Both the position numbers and the translations under genes were made by a program. Of a stretch of DNA of 64,000 bases, positions 52,701 through 60,560 are shown one piece after another (position 1 is the stretch's first letter; each line of letters begins with the position of its first letter). The notes beneath the pieces were generated by a model. It searched no databases, was not told the origin of the DNA, and was given only the letters and a program-made list of their open reading frames with translations. Source of the DNA: Desulfurivibrionaceae bacterium (lineage in GTDB: Bacteria > Desulfobacterota > Desulfobulbia > Desulfobulbales > VMSU01); assembly GCA_030145275.1 (NCBI GenBank), contig JAQYVV010000002.1:124001-188000 (forward strand), read 5' to 3'.

Positions 52701-53928
52701 CTGATTGCCGCTCATAACGGCTCAACCCTTGCTGCCCCCCTGTCCAGATGTCTCCACGGCTATCTTCGTAAACACTGGTAAGGGCACGTAATCCTTTTGT
52801 TGAAGGGTTGTTTTTATCTACGGCGTGTAGTTTAAATTGATGACTGTACGGATCTATTTTCTGGACCTTGCCGGTATTCTCAGGCACCCAGAGAATGCCG
52901 GACTTGTCTGCAAAGCAGGTAAGCACGATATTGCCGGATAAACTGCCAGGAGCTGCCGGATCATGCTTGTACAGAGTAAAGGTGCCCGAGTCCTTATGGA
53001 ATTTTTCAAGGCCAACAGCTCTGGAAAAAGAACGTCCAATCCATAGATTACTCTCGGAATCCTCGGTTATTGAGAAAACCTCGTCACAGGCCAGACTGTT
53101 TGGGGCGTCCGGGTCATGCCGGTAATGGGTAAAGGTCTTATCCTTCTTTGAAAATTTGCTTAAACCGCCTTCACTGGTGCCAACCCAGATATCTCCGCTC
53201 CTGTCCTCAGTGATCGCATACACGATTCCCTTTCCGGGAGAATGCGAAACTTTCTCACTTTCACTGTCATAGGTAAAATGAGTAAAGGTATTGCTGGCGG
53301 GATCATATCTGTCCAACCCGGCGGAAGTGCCCACCCAGACCATGCCTTCCCGGTCAGACAAGACCGTCCATACATTGTCAGCGCTCAGGCCATGCGGGTC
53401 ATTTTTTGCAATATATTTAAATGCAGAAAATTTTTCAGATTGTCTGTTGTAATTATATAGTCCTTCCTTTGTTCCGATCCAGACTAGGCCGTTATTATCC
53501 TCTGTTACCAGCTTTGGCGCCCAGTTAAAGCTGTTGCTGCCAATGCTGGCAGGATTTTCAGGGTCATGCTGGAAATGGCGAAAGGTGTCGGTTTGCCGGT
53601 CATAGAGGTCAACTCCAGAGAGCGTGACAATCCAGAGTAATCCTTCGCTATCTTCGTACACAGAAGGCACCAGGTTTGAGGTTAAGCCATCGGGACCTTC
53701 CTTGAAGACCTTCTGGTCGTAACCGTCATAGCGGATAAGACCATTGCTTGTCGTCAGCCAGATAAAACCCAGCCTGTCTTGGAAAACACCCATATTGTAT
53801 GCACCGGTATCGAACACATCCTCGAATCGGAAGTCGCTTGCATGGGCAAAGGGGGCATAATAAGCCAACAAGGCGAGAAAGGATAAAAAGGCAAACATTT
53901 TTTGTGCAATCCTGGGGTTAGTCAACAT
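49738..53928 (-). CDS. Beta-propeller (Reg_prop) hybrid histidine kinase
   Basis: 1396 residues. Signal peptide (1-30), a periplasmic two-component-regulator propeller of about 14 repeats (about 35-700; NGLVWIGTKEGLYNYNR type), a Y_Y_Y domain (about 720-795), one membrane helix (about 805-825), PAS (about 850-975), HisKA with phospho-His in VLAGGIAHDFNNLLS (about 1060), HATPase_c (GKGLGLSITYSI) and a C-terminal receiver (LLILDLTIPGG). Such proteins sense extracellular polymers or metabolites and regulate genes alone or through a DNA-binding partner, which is not visible nearby. There is no AraC-type output domain. Confidence 0.95.
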   Translation of the reverse strand: MLTNPRIAQKMFAFLSFLALLAYYAPFAHASDFRFEDVFDTGAYNMGVFQDRLGFIWLTTSNGLIRYDGYDQKVFKEGPDGLTSNLVPSVYEDSEGLLWIVTLSGVDLYDRQTDTFRHFQHDPENPASIGSNSFNWAPKLVTEDNNGLVWIGTKEGLYNYNRQSEKFSAFKYIAKNDPHGLSADNVWTVLSDREGMVWVGTSAGLDRYDPASNTFTHFTYDSESEKVSHSPGKGIVYAITEDRSGDIWVGTSEGGLSKFSKKDKTFTHYRHDPDAPNSLACDEVFSITEDSESNLWIGRSFSRAVGLEKFHKDSGTFTLYKHDPAAPGSLSGNIVLTCFADKSGILWVPENTGKVQKIDPYSHQFKLHAVDKNNPSTKGLRALTSVYEDSRGDIWTGGQQGLSRYERQSERWTYFQADPGNQLALWNQYAFSMLEDSDGNFWVSTDDGILNLFDRDKGIVLKRYQNPLVAKTARMIVEDRTDSDIFWFGIENYGLFKFNKKSGLFTGYESQSHASEGLRDGFIVSLLQGNDGHMWIQSHGGLYRFTPRTEKFVRYSHDADDPFSVSSNVINDLYVDAEGTFWVSTDRGLNKFDPLNRRFLRYGRQHGFPTMSVRTILEDGAGLLWLGSDAGLIVFAPEQERVTRVYTKDDGLQDNSFSLYGTSALRTLDGQMWFTGLNGANSFYPEKIILNPFEPPIYLTSLTQGGGTILSNPTMSQGKEVNLDWRHNFFEFTYSALNFSQSANNQYKYILEGWDQDWFSAGKQRFGRYSGLSGGDYTLKIMAANNDGLWNDSPFSVRIHVAEVFWRTWWFYLLCISTILSVIFLFYFTRTRNLQRFNRELETAYNRAQQAEEKYRSIFENATEGIFQSTPDGKLLTANTELALIMGCEDSEQLLAEADDIPSQAYVEPLDRKKLFHLLKKTGVVSNFETRFRRRDNTIIWVNISVRINNDAPDGRVLLDGIVKDITHRKEIEQELEAHHRNLEKLVEERTSKIHVANIQLKHEIEERHRVEDELLKSKKMESIGVLAGGIAHDFNNLLSVIIGNIDLAQLHLKPDSEASKELNEAMQASHKATELANKFITFSSGGKPIKELNDIKEVVHSAVDLTLSGSKVKPLYFLPDDLWPASIDINQISQAFFNIIENAKDSMAADGTLQIKGKNIVVNQDQGDSGLPLSPGDYVMICFQDDGQGIPEEYLSRIFDPYFTMNARGAEKGKGLGLSITYSIIRNHKGYIFVDSKRGTGTSVYVYIPASSGKSLTTQPSSPPPETVAKGKKVLVMDDEAMIRELSQKLLEIMGHEVVLATEGDSALALYEKAHDEGRPFDLLILDLTIPGGLGGEEVMSRLLQFDPGVQAVVSSGYANDPVMSNYKDYGFLHALPKPYTLNEMKAVIDQVCCG

Positions 53929-54139
53929 GGTAGTGGTTAGGGAAATCCATATTTATTTTTCCTGCTTGTCCATCAGACAAAGTAACATCAATCGTTACTT
54001 TTCGGTCCTGTAAATGGGTAAAAGGTATTGACCGTTTATACCCCGCTTATATCCGGTAGTTTTAACCTTCAATTTCTGAACATCCCCAGTTTTTGAAACC
54101 ATCAACGATTGAAAATACTCGTTTGAAAACTGAAAAAAA

Positions 54140-54580
54140 TCATAACGAAATGGGGTCGCCAGCCTGGGCTTCACCACCTTGGATCACCTTTGCAAACATG
54201 CCTTCGCGGGGCATGATGCAGTCTCCGGTGGCTTTTTTGATGACACAGCCATCGTCGTGGCATTTTTTGCCGATCTGGGTAATCTCGAGAAGCACCTTGT
54301 CGCCCAGTCGCAGGCGGTCACCAATTTTTAGGGTGGTGAGGTCGATTCCCCGGGTGATGATATTTTCGGCAAAGGCTCCGTTTTTAAGACTAGGCAGGAT
54401 TTTCTTAACATTGTCGATGGACTCACCGGCGAGTAGTGAAACCTGGCGGTGCCAGTCGCCGGCATGGGCGTCGTTTTCAATGCCCCATTCGGGTATGAGT
54501 ACTATTTTTGTTTGTTCTCTTTTGACCATGCCTTTCTTTTTACTGATACAGACTGCTTCTATATGTGCCATGGGGGTCAT
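54140..54580 (-). CDS. MOSC-domain protein
   Basis: 146 residues covering one MOSC domain (VLIPEWGIENDAHAGDWHRQ; FAENIITRGIDLTTLKIGD; CVIKKATGDCIMPREG). MOSC proteins handle molybdenum cofactor, sulfur transfer or related molecules. The Cys in GDCIMPREG is a candidate sulfur carrier. It follows moaA after three bases on the same strand, which fits molybdenum cofactor synthesis or maturation. The ATG at 54580 has GGAGG seven bases upstream. Confidence 0.93.
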   Translation of the reverse strand: MTPMAHIEAVCISKKKGMVKREQTKIVLIPEWGIENDAHAGDWHRQVSLLAGESIDNVKKILPSLKNGAFAENIITRGIDLTTLKIGDRLRLGDKVLLEITQIGKKCHDDGCVIKKATGDCIMPREGMFAKVIQGGEAQAGDPISL

Positions 54581-54583
54581 CTC

Positions 54584-55618
54584 TTATCCTCCAATGTTTG
54601 CCATTGACGGCTCTAAAGCCCGGCCTGAAAATTTTTCAGCCTCATGTCCGTTGGCGAAACGATTTCGCACACAGGAAGTAATGGCTGCCCTGATTTCGTT
54701 ATCATCAGCGTTGCTGCGCAGCATCTTTTTTAAGTCGAGAGCACCATTGTCATAAAGGCAGGTTTTCAGCATGCCGGCGGGTGTGACTCGCAGTTTATTG
54801 CATGTTTGACAGAAAAGCCTTGAGTACCCTTGGATAATCCCGATCTTTCCCTTATATCCAGGCAGTGAAAATATGCGGGCCGTTGTTGGTAGAGTGCTTG
54901 TCTGTTCTTCAATGGCAGGGAAAACTTTTTTCAGGCGTTCGGCTAAATGGCCGTTTTCAAGTTTAGTGGGGCGTACCACCCCAGAAAATGGCATTCTTTC
55001 AATAAACCTCAGGGTGATAGGATAGTTTTTTGCCAGATCGGCAAGCTGGATAATTTCGCCATCACTCGTATCTTCAAGAAGCACACTGTTTATCTTAAGT
55101 GGGATACCCCGTTCAAGTACACCGTGGAGTGTCTCTAGGACAGATGCGAGGTAATCTCTTCGGGTGATCTTCCAGAATGTTTTCGGGTCCAGGGTATCCA
55201 AGCTCAGATTAATGCCGTCAAGGTCAATCTTGGCAAGTTCATCGAGATGCCTTGATGTCTTCACTCCGTTTGTGGTGATATGCAGACTTTCTACCCCTTT
55301 TAGCTGCCTCAGTCGAGACAGAAAAGGGAGGCAGCCGCGTCTGGAAAATGGTTCGCCGCCGGTTACCCGGACCTTGCTGATGCCTAAGTCGCAGAAAATA
55401 CCGATAAGATGCTCCAGCTCTTCAAAGGAGAGGATCTCCTGGTGGGGGATAAATGGCACCCCGCTTTCCGGCCGACAATAGCGGCAGCGTAGGTTGCAGC
55501 GATCCGTTATGGCGAGGCGCAGATAGGTGATTTGGCGGTCGTAACCGTCAATCAGATCTGAAGGTTTGCTAACCTGCTTCAGCCTGGATGAATCTTGGTT
55601 GGTATAGTTGTGTATCAT
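54584..55618 (-). CDS. moaA: GTP 3',8-cyclase MoaA
   Basis: 344 residues. Radical SAM enzyme for the first step of molybdenum cofactor synthesis. The SAM cluster motif CNLRCRYC (about 42-49) and the C-terminal cluster (LFCQTCNKLRVT and a later CLYDNG) that binds GTP are present. VTGGEPFSRRGC and INLSLDTLDPKTFWKITR are family signatures. The C-terminus has lost the usual GG tail shape but ends MANIGG. Cotranscribed with the MOSC gene. Confidence 0.97.
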   Translation of the reverse strand: MIHNYTNQDSSRLKQVSKPSDLIDGYDRQITYLRLAITDRCNLRCRYCRPESGVPFIPHQEILSFEELEHLIGIFCDLGISKVRVTGGEPFSRRGCLPFLSRLRQLKGVESLHITTNGVKTSRHLDELAKIDLDGINLSLDTLDPKTFWKITRRDYLASVLETLHGVLERGIPLKINSVLLEDTSDGEIIQLADLAKNYPITLRFIERMPFSGVVRPTKLENGHLAERLKKVFPAIEEQTSTLPTTARIFSLPGYKGKIGIIQGYSRLFCQTCNKLRVTPAGMLKTCLYDNGALDLKKMLRSNADDNEIRAAITSCVRNRFANGHEAEKFSGRALEPSMANIGG

Positions 55619-55630
55619 GCTTTCTGCTTC

Positions 55631-55776
55631 CTAATCCGGATAAACCGGAAATAAGTACCTTGACAGTAGTTTTAACACCTTTAAATTAATGCACTTTTAA
55701 AATTTCTTGCCATAAAAAACATGATTTATATTACGCCCGTTTTGTTGGCTAATAAAATTATTTATAAGGTACTAAA
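55631..55776 (+). repeat. Family D element, copy D3
   Basis: Hairpin 1 TCCGG/CCGGA (55635-55649). Closing stem AGTACCTT (55654-55661) with AAGGTACT (55766-55773), and a G-T wobble at the next pair. Compared with D1/D2 one G-C pair is replaced by A-T on both sides. GAGGAG and an ATG follow directly. Confidence 0.8.
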
Positions 55777-55877
55777 CTGAGGAGAGGATGCTTATTGCAA
55801 CCGTACCTTGCTGGCCGAAACTCTTGTGACGATTTCGGTGGGGCTGGGTGGCTGACTCGAAGTTTTTATCGTGGTCT

Positions 55878-56090
55878 TTAAAAGGGTTCGTGCCGTTTAA
55901 TTTCTTCTTGGCTGGCATTTTTATGACTCGGTAGGGTTGAATTAAAGCATAACTGACAAATGTTACAATTTCCATAAGTTTTCAAGATGTAGAAGTCGGG
56001 GGCTATGTTGAAACCATCAAAAAAAATTGATTGTGGGTGCATGCAACTTTCAGACTTGCATATCTTTTTGATATTATGTAGTTTCTCCAT
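55878..56090 (-). CDS. Possible small Cys-containing protein
   Basis: 70 residues, not recognised. CKSESC (about 11-16) and CNICQLC (about 42-48) could bind zinc or iron. The Shine-Dalgarno is weak. An overlapping minus frame at 55918-55772 (a 48-residue basic peptide beginning MPAKKKLNG, whose stop codon lies in element D3) is an alternative; at most one is likely real. Confidence 0.35.
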   Translation of the reverse strand: MEKLHNIKKICKSESCMHPQSIFFDGFNIAPDFYILKTYGNCNICQLCFNSTLPSHKNASQEEIKRHEPF

Positions 56091-56250
56091 TGTGGTACCT
56101 GTTTATCTTGTTTTTGTCGTTTTGGGTCAGGTATTAGGAATTGTGGGGATATAATACTCCATAATTTATGGTTGAATCCCTGCCTTTTGCCTTCTTGTTA
56201 TTGCAATAAAGTATGGCGTTGTATTTTCAACGCAACAGGTGAAAACAACT

Positions 56251-58938
56251 ATGTTGGGTTGCAGTTCCAAGATGCAAAGTTATTATTCTGGTAAGGCGAC
56301 AATAGTCCTGATTGCAGGTTGGTCTTTGATCATAATAATAGCAATATTTTTTGGTATTCATGATCACGCTCAAGAGCGGATGGAAGTCTTGTTAAATGTT
56401 GCTCGTGCCGAGGCCAGAAAAGATCTAATGTATAAGGAATGGCTGGGCTCTCTTGGCGGTGTCTACGCTGAGGTTCAAGAGGTTGATCCGTCTGTAACTC
56501 CTCATTCTTTACAAAGAAACAATCTAAAAACAACAGCAGGAAAGGACCTGGTCTATGTCGACTCAGCGACCATGATGAGTCAGATCAGGAGTATCTCTCC
56601 ACCCAATTATGTTACCTTTAGTAACATAAAGACATTGTATACCACCCTTCCCCAGAACCAGCCGGATCTCTGGGAAAAAGAAGCCCTGCTGGTACTCTCT
56701 CAAGGTAAGGAAAAAGAGTATTTTTCAATGATTGAAGATGGCATGTCTGAGGTTCTCCGCTTGATGCTTCCCATGTACGCAAATGCGGCTTGCCTAAAAA
56801 GCTTTCCTGATGTGGAGGTCAAGGAGGGTGACTTGATGGGAGGAGTCAGTATATCTTTGCCCGTTAGGACTTTCGACAATGATTACGTTTTTGAGCGTGC
56901 TCTCTTTGGAAGGAATTTTCTAATCTGGATTTTAGGTATTTGTGGGATATTGTTTGCCCTTCGTCTCTTGCAGAAAGAAAATATTGCCCGGGGGCAGGCG
57001 GAATTGCTTCAAGAACAATATGAACAAGATAGAGAGCTCCTCCTAAACTCAGCCGGGGAAGGAATTTTTGGAGTCGATACCTCGGGTAATGTTACTTTCG
57101 TTAATGCTGCTGCGGCCCAGATGCTTGGATACAACGAAGATGAACTTATCGGTAAAAACAGCTATACCCTTTGTAGCTGTGCAAAGGTAAGTGATTGTCC
57201 CATATATGCATCATTTAAGTACGGGAAGGCATACCAGGGCGGTACCGAAACATTTCAGCATAGGGATGGCAGATCACTGCCTATTCAATTTACAAGCAAT
57301 CCTATACTTAGGTCAGAGAGGATAGTTGGCGCGGTTGTTACTTTTTCTGATATCACGGAAAGGAAGAAGAGTGAACAGCGCCTTCGGGAAAGTCAACAGC
57401 GTTTCAAGGCAACGTTTTTACAAGCCGCAGTAGGTATTACCCAAATAAGCTTAGAGGGTAGTTATATAAATGTAAATCGAAAGTTCTGCGAGATCATTGG
57501 CTATAGTGAAAAGGAACTGAAAGAGATGAGGTTTCAGGATGTAACTCATCCTGATGATTTGCAAAGCAACCTGGGTACCACCACGAGGCTTTTGGGCGAA
57601 GAAGATTTACACACCCTCCATCTAGAGAAACGTTATATCCATAAAGATGGTCATGTTGTTCAAGCAAAAGTTTCTGTAACTATGGTACGAAATGAGGCAG
57701 GAAAACCAATTTATCTCATTTCAATTGTGCAAGATATTACCTCACAGAAAGAGCTTGAAGGGGAGAGAAATACCCTGCAAGCCCAGCTGGCACATACTCA
57801 AAAGATGGAGGCAGTTGGAACGCTTGCAGGCGGCATAGCCCATGATTTTAATAATATATTGACAGCTATCCTTGGATATGCCGATATGGCAAAAGCCCAT
57901 ATTCCTGCTGACAATCCCTCAAGAAAGTATATTGACCAGGTGTTTAAAGCTGGGAATAGATCCAAGCAGTTGGTTCAGCAAATTTTGACACTCAGCCGCC
58001 ATGGCCAGATAGATAAAAAAAATATGGAATTAAGCTCCATTGTCCATGAGGTCTTGAAATTATTGCGATCTTCGTTACCTGCTTCAATCGAATTGCAGTC
58101 TGATATTGATTCTGACTGTGGCAAAATTTTGGCAAATTCTACCCAAATTCATCAAGTTGTGATGAATTTATGCACCAACGCCTTCCATGCCATAGAGCAG
58201 GAGAAAGGTGTTATAAAGGTCACTCTTAAAAGAACTCAATTAGGTGATGTTGATCTGGCCAGATACCCTGGGCTCTCTCCAGGAGCCTACGTTCAGTTTA
58301 TAGTCAGTGATTCCGGTCATGGGATGGACCAGGATACTTGCGGTAAGATTTTTGACCCATATTTTACCACCAAGGCCAAAGGCAAAGGCACAGGATTAGG
58401 CCTTTCGGTGACACATGGTATTGTTAAAAGCTATGCTGGTGATATTGCAGTCCATAGTAAAGCCGGAGTTGGCACTACCTTTACCATTCTTTTGCCGGTT
58501 ATTGACACGGAAGATGATGCCGGGGAAATCACCCCAAAGGACGAACAGGTTTTTGAAGGAGATGAGCATGTTTTTGTTATTGACGATGAAAAAATGGTTG
58601 TTGATGTGGCAAGGCATGCCTTGGAAAGCTTTGGTTACCAGGTAACAACTCAAACAGACCCCGTCTCCGCCCTTGAAATTTTCCGGGCACAAGCAGGCAA
58701 ATTTGACCTTATAATCACTGATATGACCATGCCTAAAATGACGGGAGATATTTTGGCAGGCAAAATGTTGGAAATACAGCCGGATATTCCTGTTATAATC
58801 TGTACTGGGTTCAGCACCCAAATTAATAAAGAAAAAATTGAGGCGATCGGTATTCGAGAGCTTGTCATGAAACCCTTCCTTGGTCAGGATTTAGCTAGGG
58901 CCGTCCGAGGAGTAATAGATTCTCCCCGTGTTGCGTAG
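56251..58938 (+). CDS. Membrane hybrid histidine kinase with degenerate haem-type (DUF3365) sensor
   Basis: About 895 residues from ATG 56251; GTG 56239 is the alternative. A membrane helix (about 14-34), a periplasmic DUF3365/Tll0287-like domain (about 40-215) and a second helix (about 220-240). In such domains a CxxCH haem site is usual; here the spot reads CLKSF, so it cannot bind haem c normally. Two PAS domains follow (about 268-375, the first with CSCAKVSDCPIYA, and about 390-500), then HisKA (GTLAGGIAHDFNNILT), HATPase_c (GTGLGLSVTHGI) and a receiver (LIITDMTMPKM). Its partner regulator is not in the window. Confidence 0.93.
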   Translation: MLGCSSKMQSYYSGKATIVLIAGWSLIIIIAIFFGIHDHAQERMEVLLNVARAEARKDLMYKEWLGSLGGVYAEVQEVDPSVTPHSLQRNNLKTTAGKDLVYVDSATMMSQIRSISPPNYVTFSNIKTLYTTLPQNQPDLWEKEALLVLSQGKEKEYFSMIEDGMSEVLRLMLPMYANAACLKSFPDVEVKEGDLMGGVSISLPVRTFDNDYVFERALFGRNFLIWILGICGILFALRLLQKENIARGQAELLQEQYEQDRELLLNSAGEGIFGVDTSGNVTFVNAAAAQMLGYNEDELIGKNSYTLCSCAKVSDCPIYASFKYGKAYQGGTETFQHRDGRSLPIQFTSNPILRSERIVGAVVTFSDITERKKSEQRLRESQQRFKATFLQAAVGITQISLEGSYINVNRKFCEIIGYSEKELKEMRFQDVTHPDDLQSNLGTTTRLLGEEDLHTLHLEKRYIHKDGHVVQAKVSVTMVRNEAGKPIYLISIVQDITSQKELEGERNTLQAQLAHTQKMEAVGTLAGGIAHDFNNILTAILGYADMAKAHIPADNPSRKYIDQVFKAGNRSKQLVQQILTLSRHGQIDKKNMELSSIVHEVLKLLRSSLPASIELQSDIDSDCGKILANSTQIHQVVMNLCTNAFHAIEQEKGVIKVTLKRTQLGDVDLARYPGLSPGAYVQFIVSDSGHGMDQDTCGKIFDPYFTTKAKGKGTGLGLSVTHGIVKSYAGDIAVHSKAGVGTTFTILLPVIDTEDDAGEITPKDEQVFEGDEHVFVIDDEKMVVDVARHALESFGYQVTTQTDPVSALEIFRAQAGKFDLIITDMTMPKMTGDILAGKMLEIQPDIPVIICTGFSTQINKEKIEAIGIRELVMKPFLGQDLARAVRGVIDSPRVA

Positions 58939-59123
58939 ATCACCTCTGATGAACAAATTTCCTCACACATAGGTCTATCCAATAAACGTTGATTTAAATA
59001 ACTTTTATGCTAACTTGACGTTAGTAAATTCATAGTTATGTTTGAGTCTGATAACTTCTGTTGCCGCCCCCAAACGTTACTCACTTTAAAATTCCATCCC
59101 CCCAAACATGGAGATCTTTTGAT

Positions 59124-59588
59124 ATGTCTCAGTCTGAGCACACGTCCAATTCTAACTGGATCCTGCTATTTCTCTGTTGGCTCTTCGTCAGTGTGTCAAC
59201 TGCCGGAAGCGTGTTTTTTAGTTATGTGATGGATTTTGCACCCTGCGTTTTATGTTGGTATCAGAGAATATTTTTGTTCCCCCTGGTCATAATCTTGGCT
59301 GTAGGGCTTTTTCCTTTGGATAAAAATGTGGTGAAATATGCTCTTCCCTTGGCAATAGTCGGCTGGTTGACCGCATTCTACCATAACCTATTGTATTCCG
59401 AGGTTATCCCCGCAAGCATTCAGCCTTGCAGTCAGGGAGTGTCGTGTACGGAAAAATACATAGATCTGTTTGGCTTTTTGACAATACCCATGCTTTCTTT
59501 GCTTTCATTTACCATAATAATTACCCTTTTAATTATCCTAGCCCTTAGAGATCGTAAAAAGCAGGACTATGTTCAGTACCCCCCCTGA
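59124..59588 (+). CDS. dsbB: DsbB-family disulfide bond formation protein
   Basis: 154 residues from ATG 59124; a longer frame from 59061 lacks a good ribosome site. Four membrane helices and both redox pairs: APCVLCWYQRI (quinone-linked pair near 36-39) and QPCSQGVSC (near 98-104). It reoxidises a periplasmic DsbA-type oxidase and passes electrons to quinone. The DsbA-like gene follows. The TGA stop lies in the loop of hairpin 1 of family-D element D4, so translation ends inside the element. Confidence 0.95.
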   Translation: MSQSEHTSNSNWILLFLCWLFVSVSTAGSVFFSYVMDFAPCVLCWYQRIFLFPLVIILAVGLFPLDKNVVKYALPLAIVGWLTAFYHNLLYSEVIPASIQPCSQGVSCTEKYIDLFGFLTIPMLSLLSFTIIITLLIILALRDRKKQDYVQYPP

Positions 59589-59690
59589 GGGGTGTAAGCA
59601 CCTTAACAGTAGCTGCAACTAATTAATTTCACATGTACCTTTAGATTTATTACTATTTTTGACACAGAAATGAATTATAAGGTGCTAAAG
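59578..59690 (+). repeat. Family D element, copy D4 (divergent)
   Basis: Hairpin 1 is ACCCC (59578-59582) with GGGGT (59589-59593), unlike TCCGG/CCGGA of the other copies. Closing stem AGCACCTTA (59597-59605) with TAAGGTGCT (59678-59686). ACAGTAG follows the left arm as in D2 and D3. It overlaps the end of dsbB and ends just before AGAGGAGG and the start of the DsbA-like gene. Confidence 0.7.
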
Positions 59691-59704
59691 AGGAGGATGT
59701 CTTA

Positions 59705-60358
59705 ATGAAGTATCTCATTTTTGGCTTTACATGCGTAGTCTTGTTCTTTGTTTTTGTGTTTGCCAGTTCATATTACAAAGGGCAACAGGCTGAAAAGTTT
59801 GGTTTTATGGCCAAAGAAAACGCCTCAACTTTTGTCAGAGACCATTCTCAGACGCTTGGTAGTGATGATGCGAAAGTCTATATCGTCGAGTTTATGGACC
59901 CAGCCTGTGAAACCTGTGCCGCTTTTTCTCCCTTTGTTAAGCAAATTATGCGGGCCAATCCTGGTAAAATAAAACTTGTTCTGCGCTATGCTCCTTTTCA
60001 TGATGGCGCCGATGATTTTGTCAAGATGCTTGAGGCCGCCAAAAAACAGGGGAAATATTGGGAAACCCTGGATGTTATGTATAAATCACAACAGTACTGG
60101 GCCAGTCACAGCAACCCGCAACCTCAAAGAATATGGCAATTTCTTCCTAATGCCGGAGTGGATGTGGAGAAAATCAGAAAAGATATGAATGACCCTGCTA
60201 TTGCGAAACTCATTGAACAGGACCTTGCTGATGCCGAAACCCTGAACGTTAGGAAAACTCCCGGGTTCTTTGTGAATGGAAAACCTCTACAGGTTTTTGG
60301 ATATAGGCAATTACAGGAATTGATTCAATCTGAACTACGGGAGAATTACCCTAATTAG
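59705..60358 (+). CDS. DsbA-like thioredoxin-fold protein
   Basis: 217 residues. An N-terminal membrane anchor or uncleaved signal (about 3-22) precedes a DsbA/Thioredoxin_4 fold: YIVEFMDPACETCAAFSPF has the CETC active site, FHDGADDFVKMLEAAKKQG is the helical insert and NVRKTPGFFVNGKPL the cis-proline loop. It introduces or exchanges disulfides in the periplasm and is likely reoxidised by the DsbB encoded just upstream. GAGGAGG precedes the start, inside the end of element D4. Confidence 0.93.
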   Translation: MKYLIFGFTCVVLFFVFVFASSYYKGQQAEKFGFMAKENASTFVRDHSQTLGSDDAKVYIVEFMDPACETCAAFSPFVKQIMRANPGKIKLVLRYAPFHDGADDFVKMLEAAKKQGKYWETLDVMYKSQQYWASHSNPQPQRIWQFLPNAGVDVEKIRKDMNDPAIAKLIEQDLADAETLNVRKTPGFFVNGKPLQVFGYRQLQELIQSELRENYPN

Positions 60359-60384
60359 GACTAACTTGTTAAATCCGAAGTTCG

Positions 60385-60427
60385 AGATAAGCGTAGACTC
60401 CGAGATGGAGTGCAGCTGAATAGTTAC
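60385..60427. repeat. Family A element, right-half remnant A7
   Basis: GATAAGCGTAGACTCCGAG followed by GTGCAGCTGAATAGTTAC (end at 60427), the inverse of the left end of copy A2. The left half is absent. Confidence 0.7.
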
Positions 60428-60560
60428 GATTTCGATATCTAAATTCGTGCATTTCCTGCCTCGCCGGCTCAGGGCTTATGCAATTGATGATGAGATATAT
60501 AAATCGGTGATGAACAAGAAAAGTATTATCTGCGTCAGCGGAGCCTTGACAGGACACTTG

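Larger units (their letters stand above)
55619..56250. other. Long intergenic region with family D element
   Basis: About 630 bases upstream of the sensor kinase. It holds copy D3 (55631-55776), then a short frame with GAGGAGAGG before ATG 55788 that stops after 13 codons, and two overlapping weak minus-strand frames near 55772-56090. The last 150 bases are AT-rich without a clear promoter. Confidence 0.55.
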
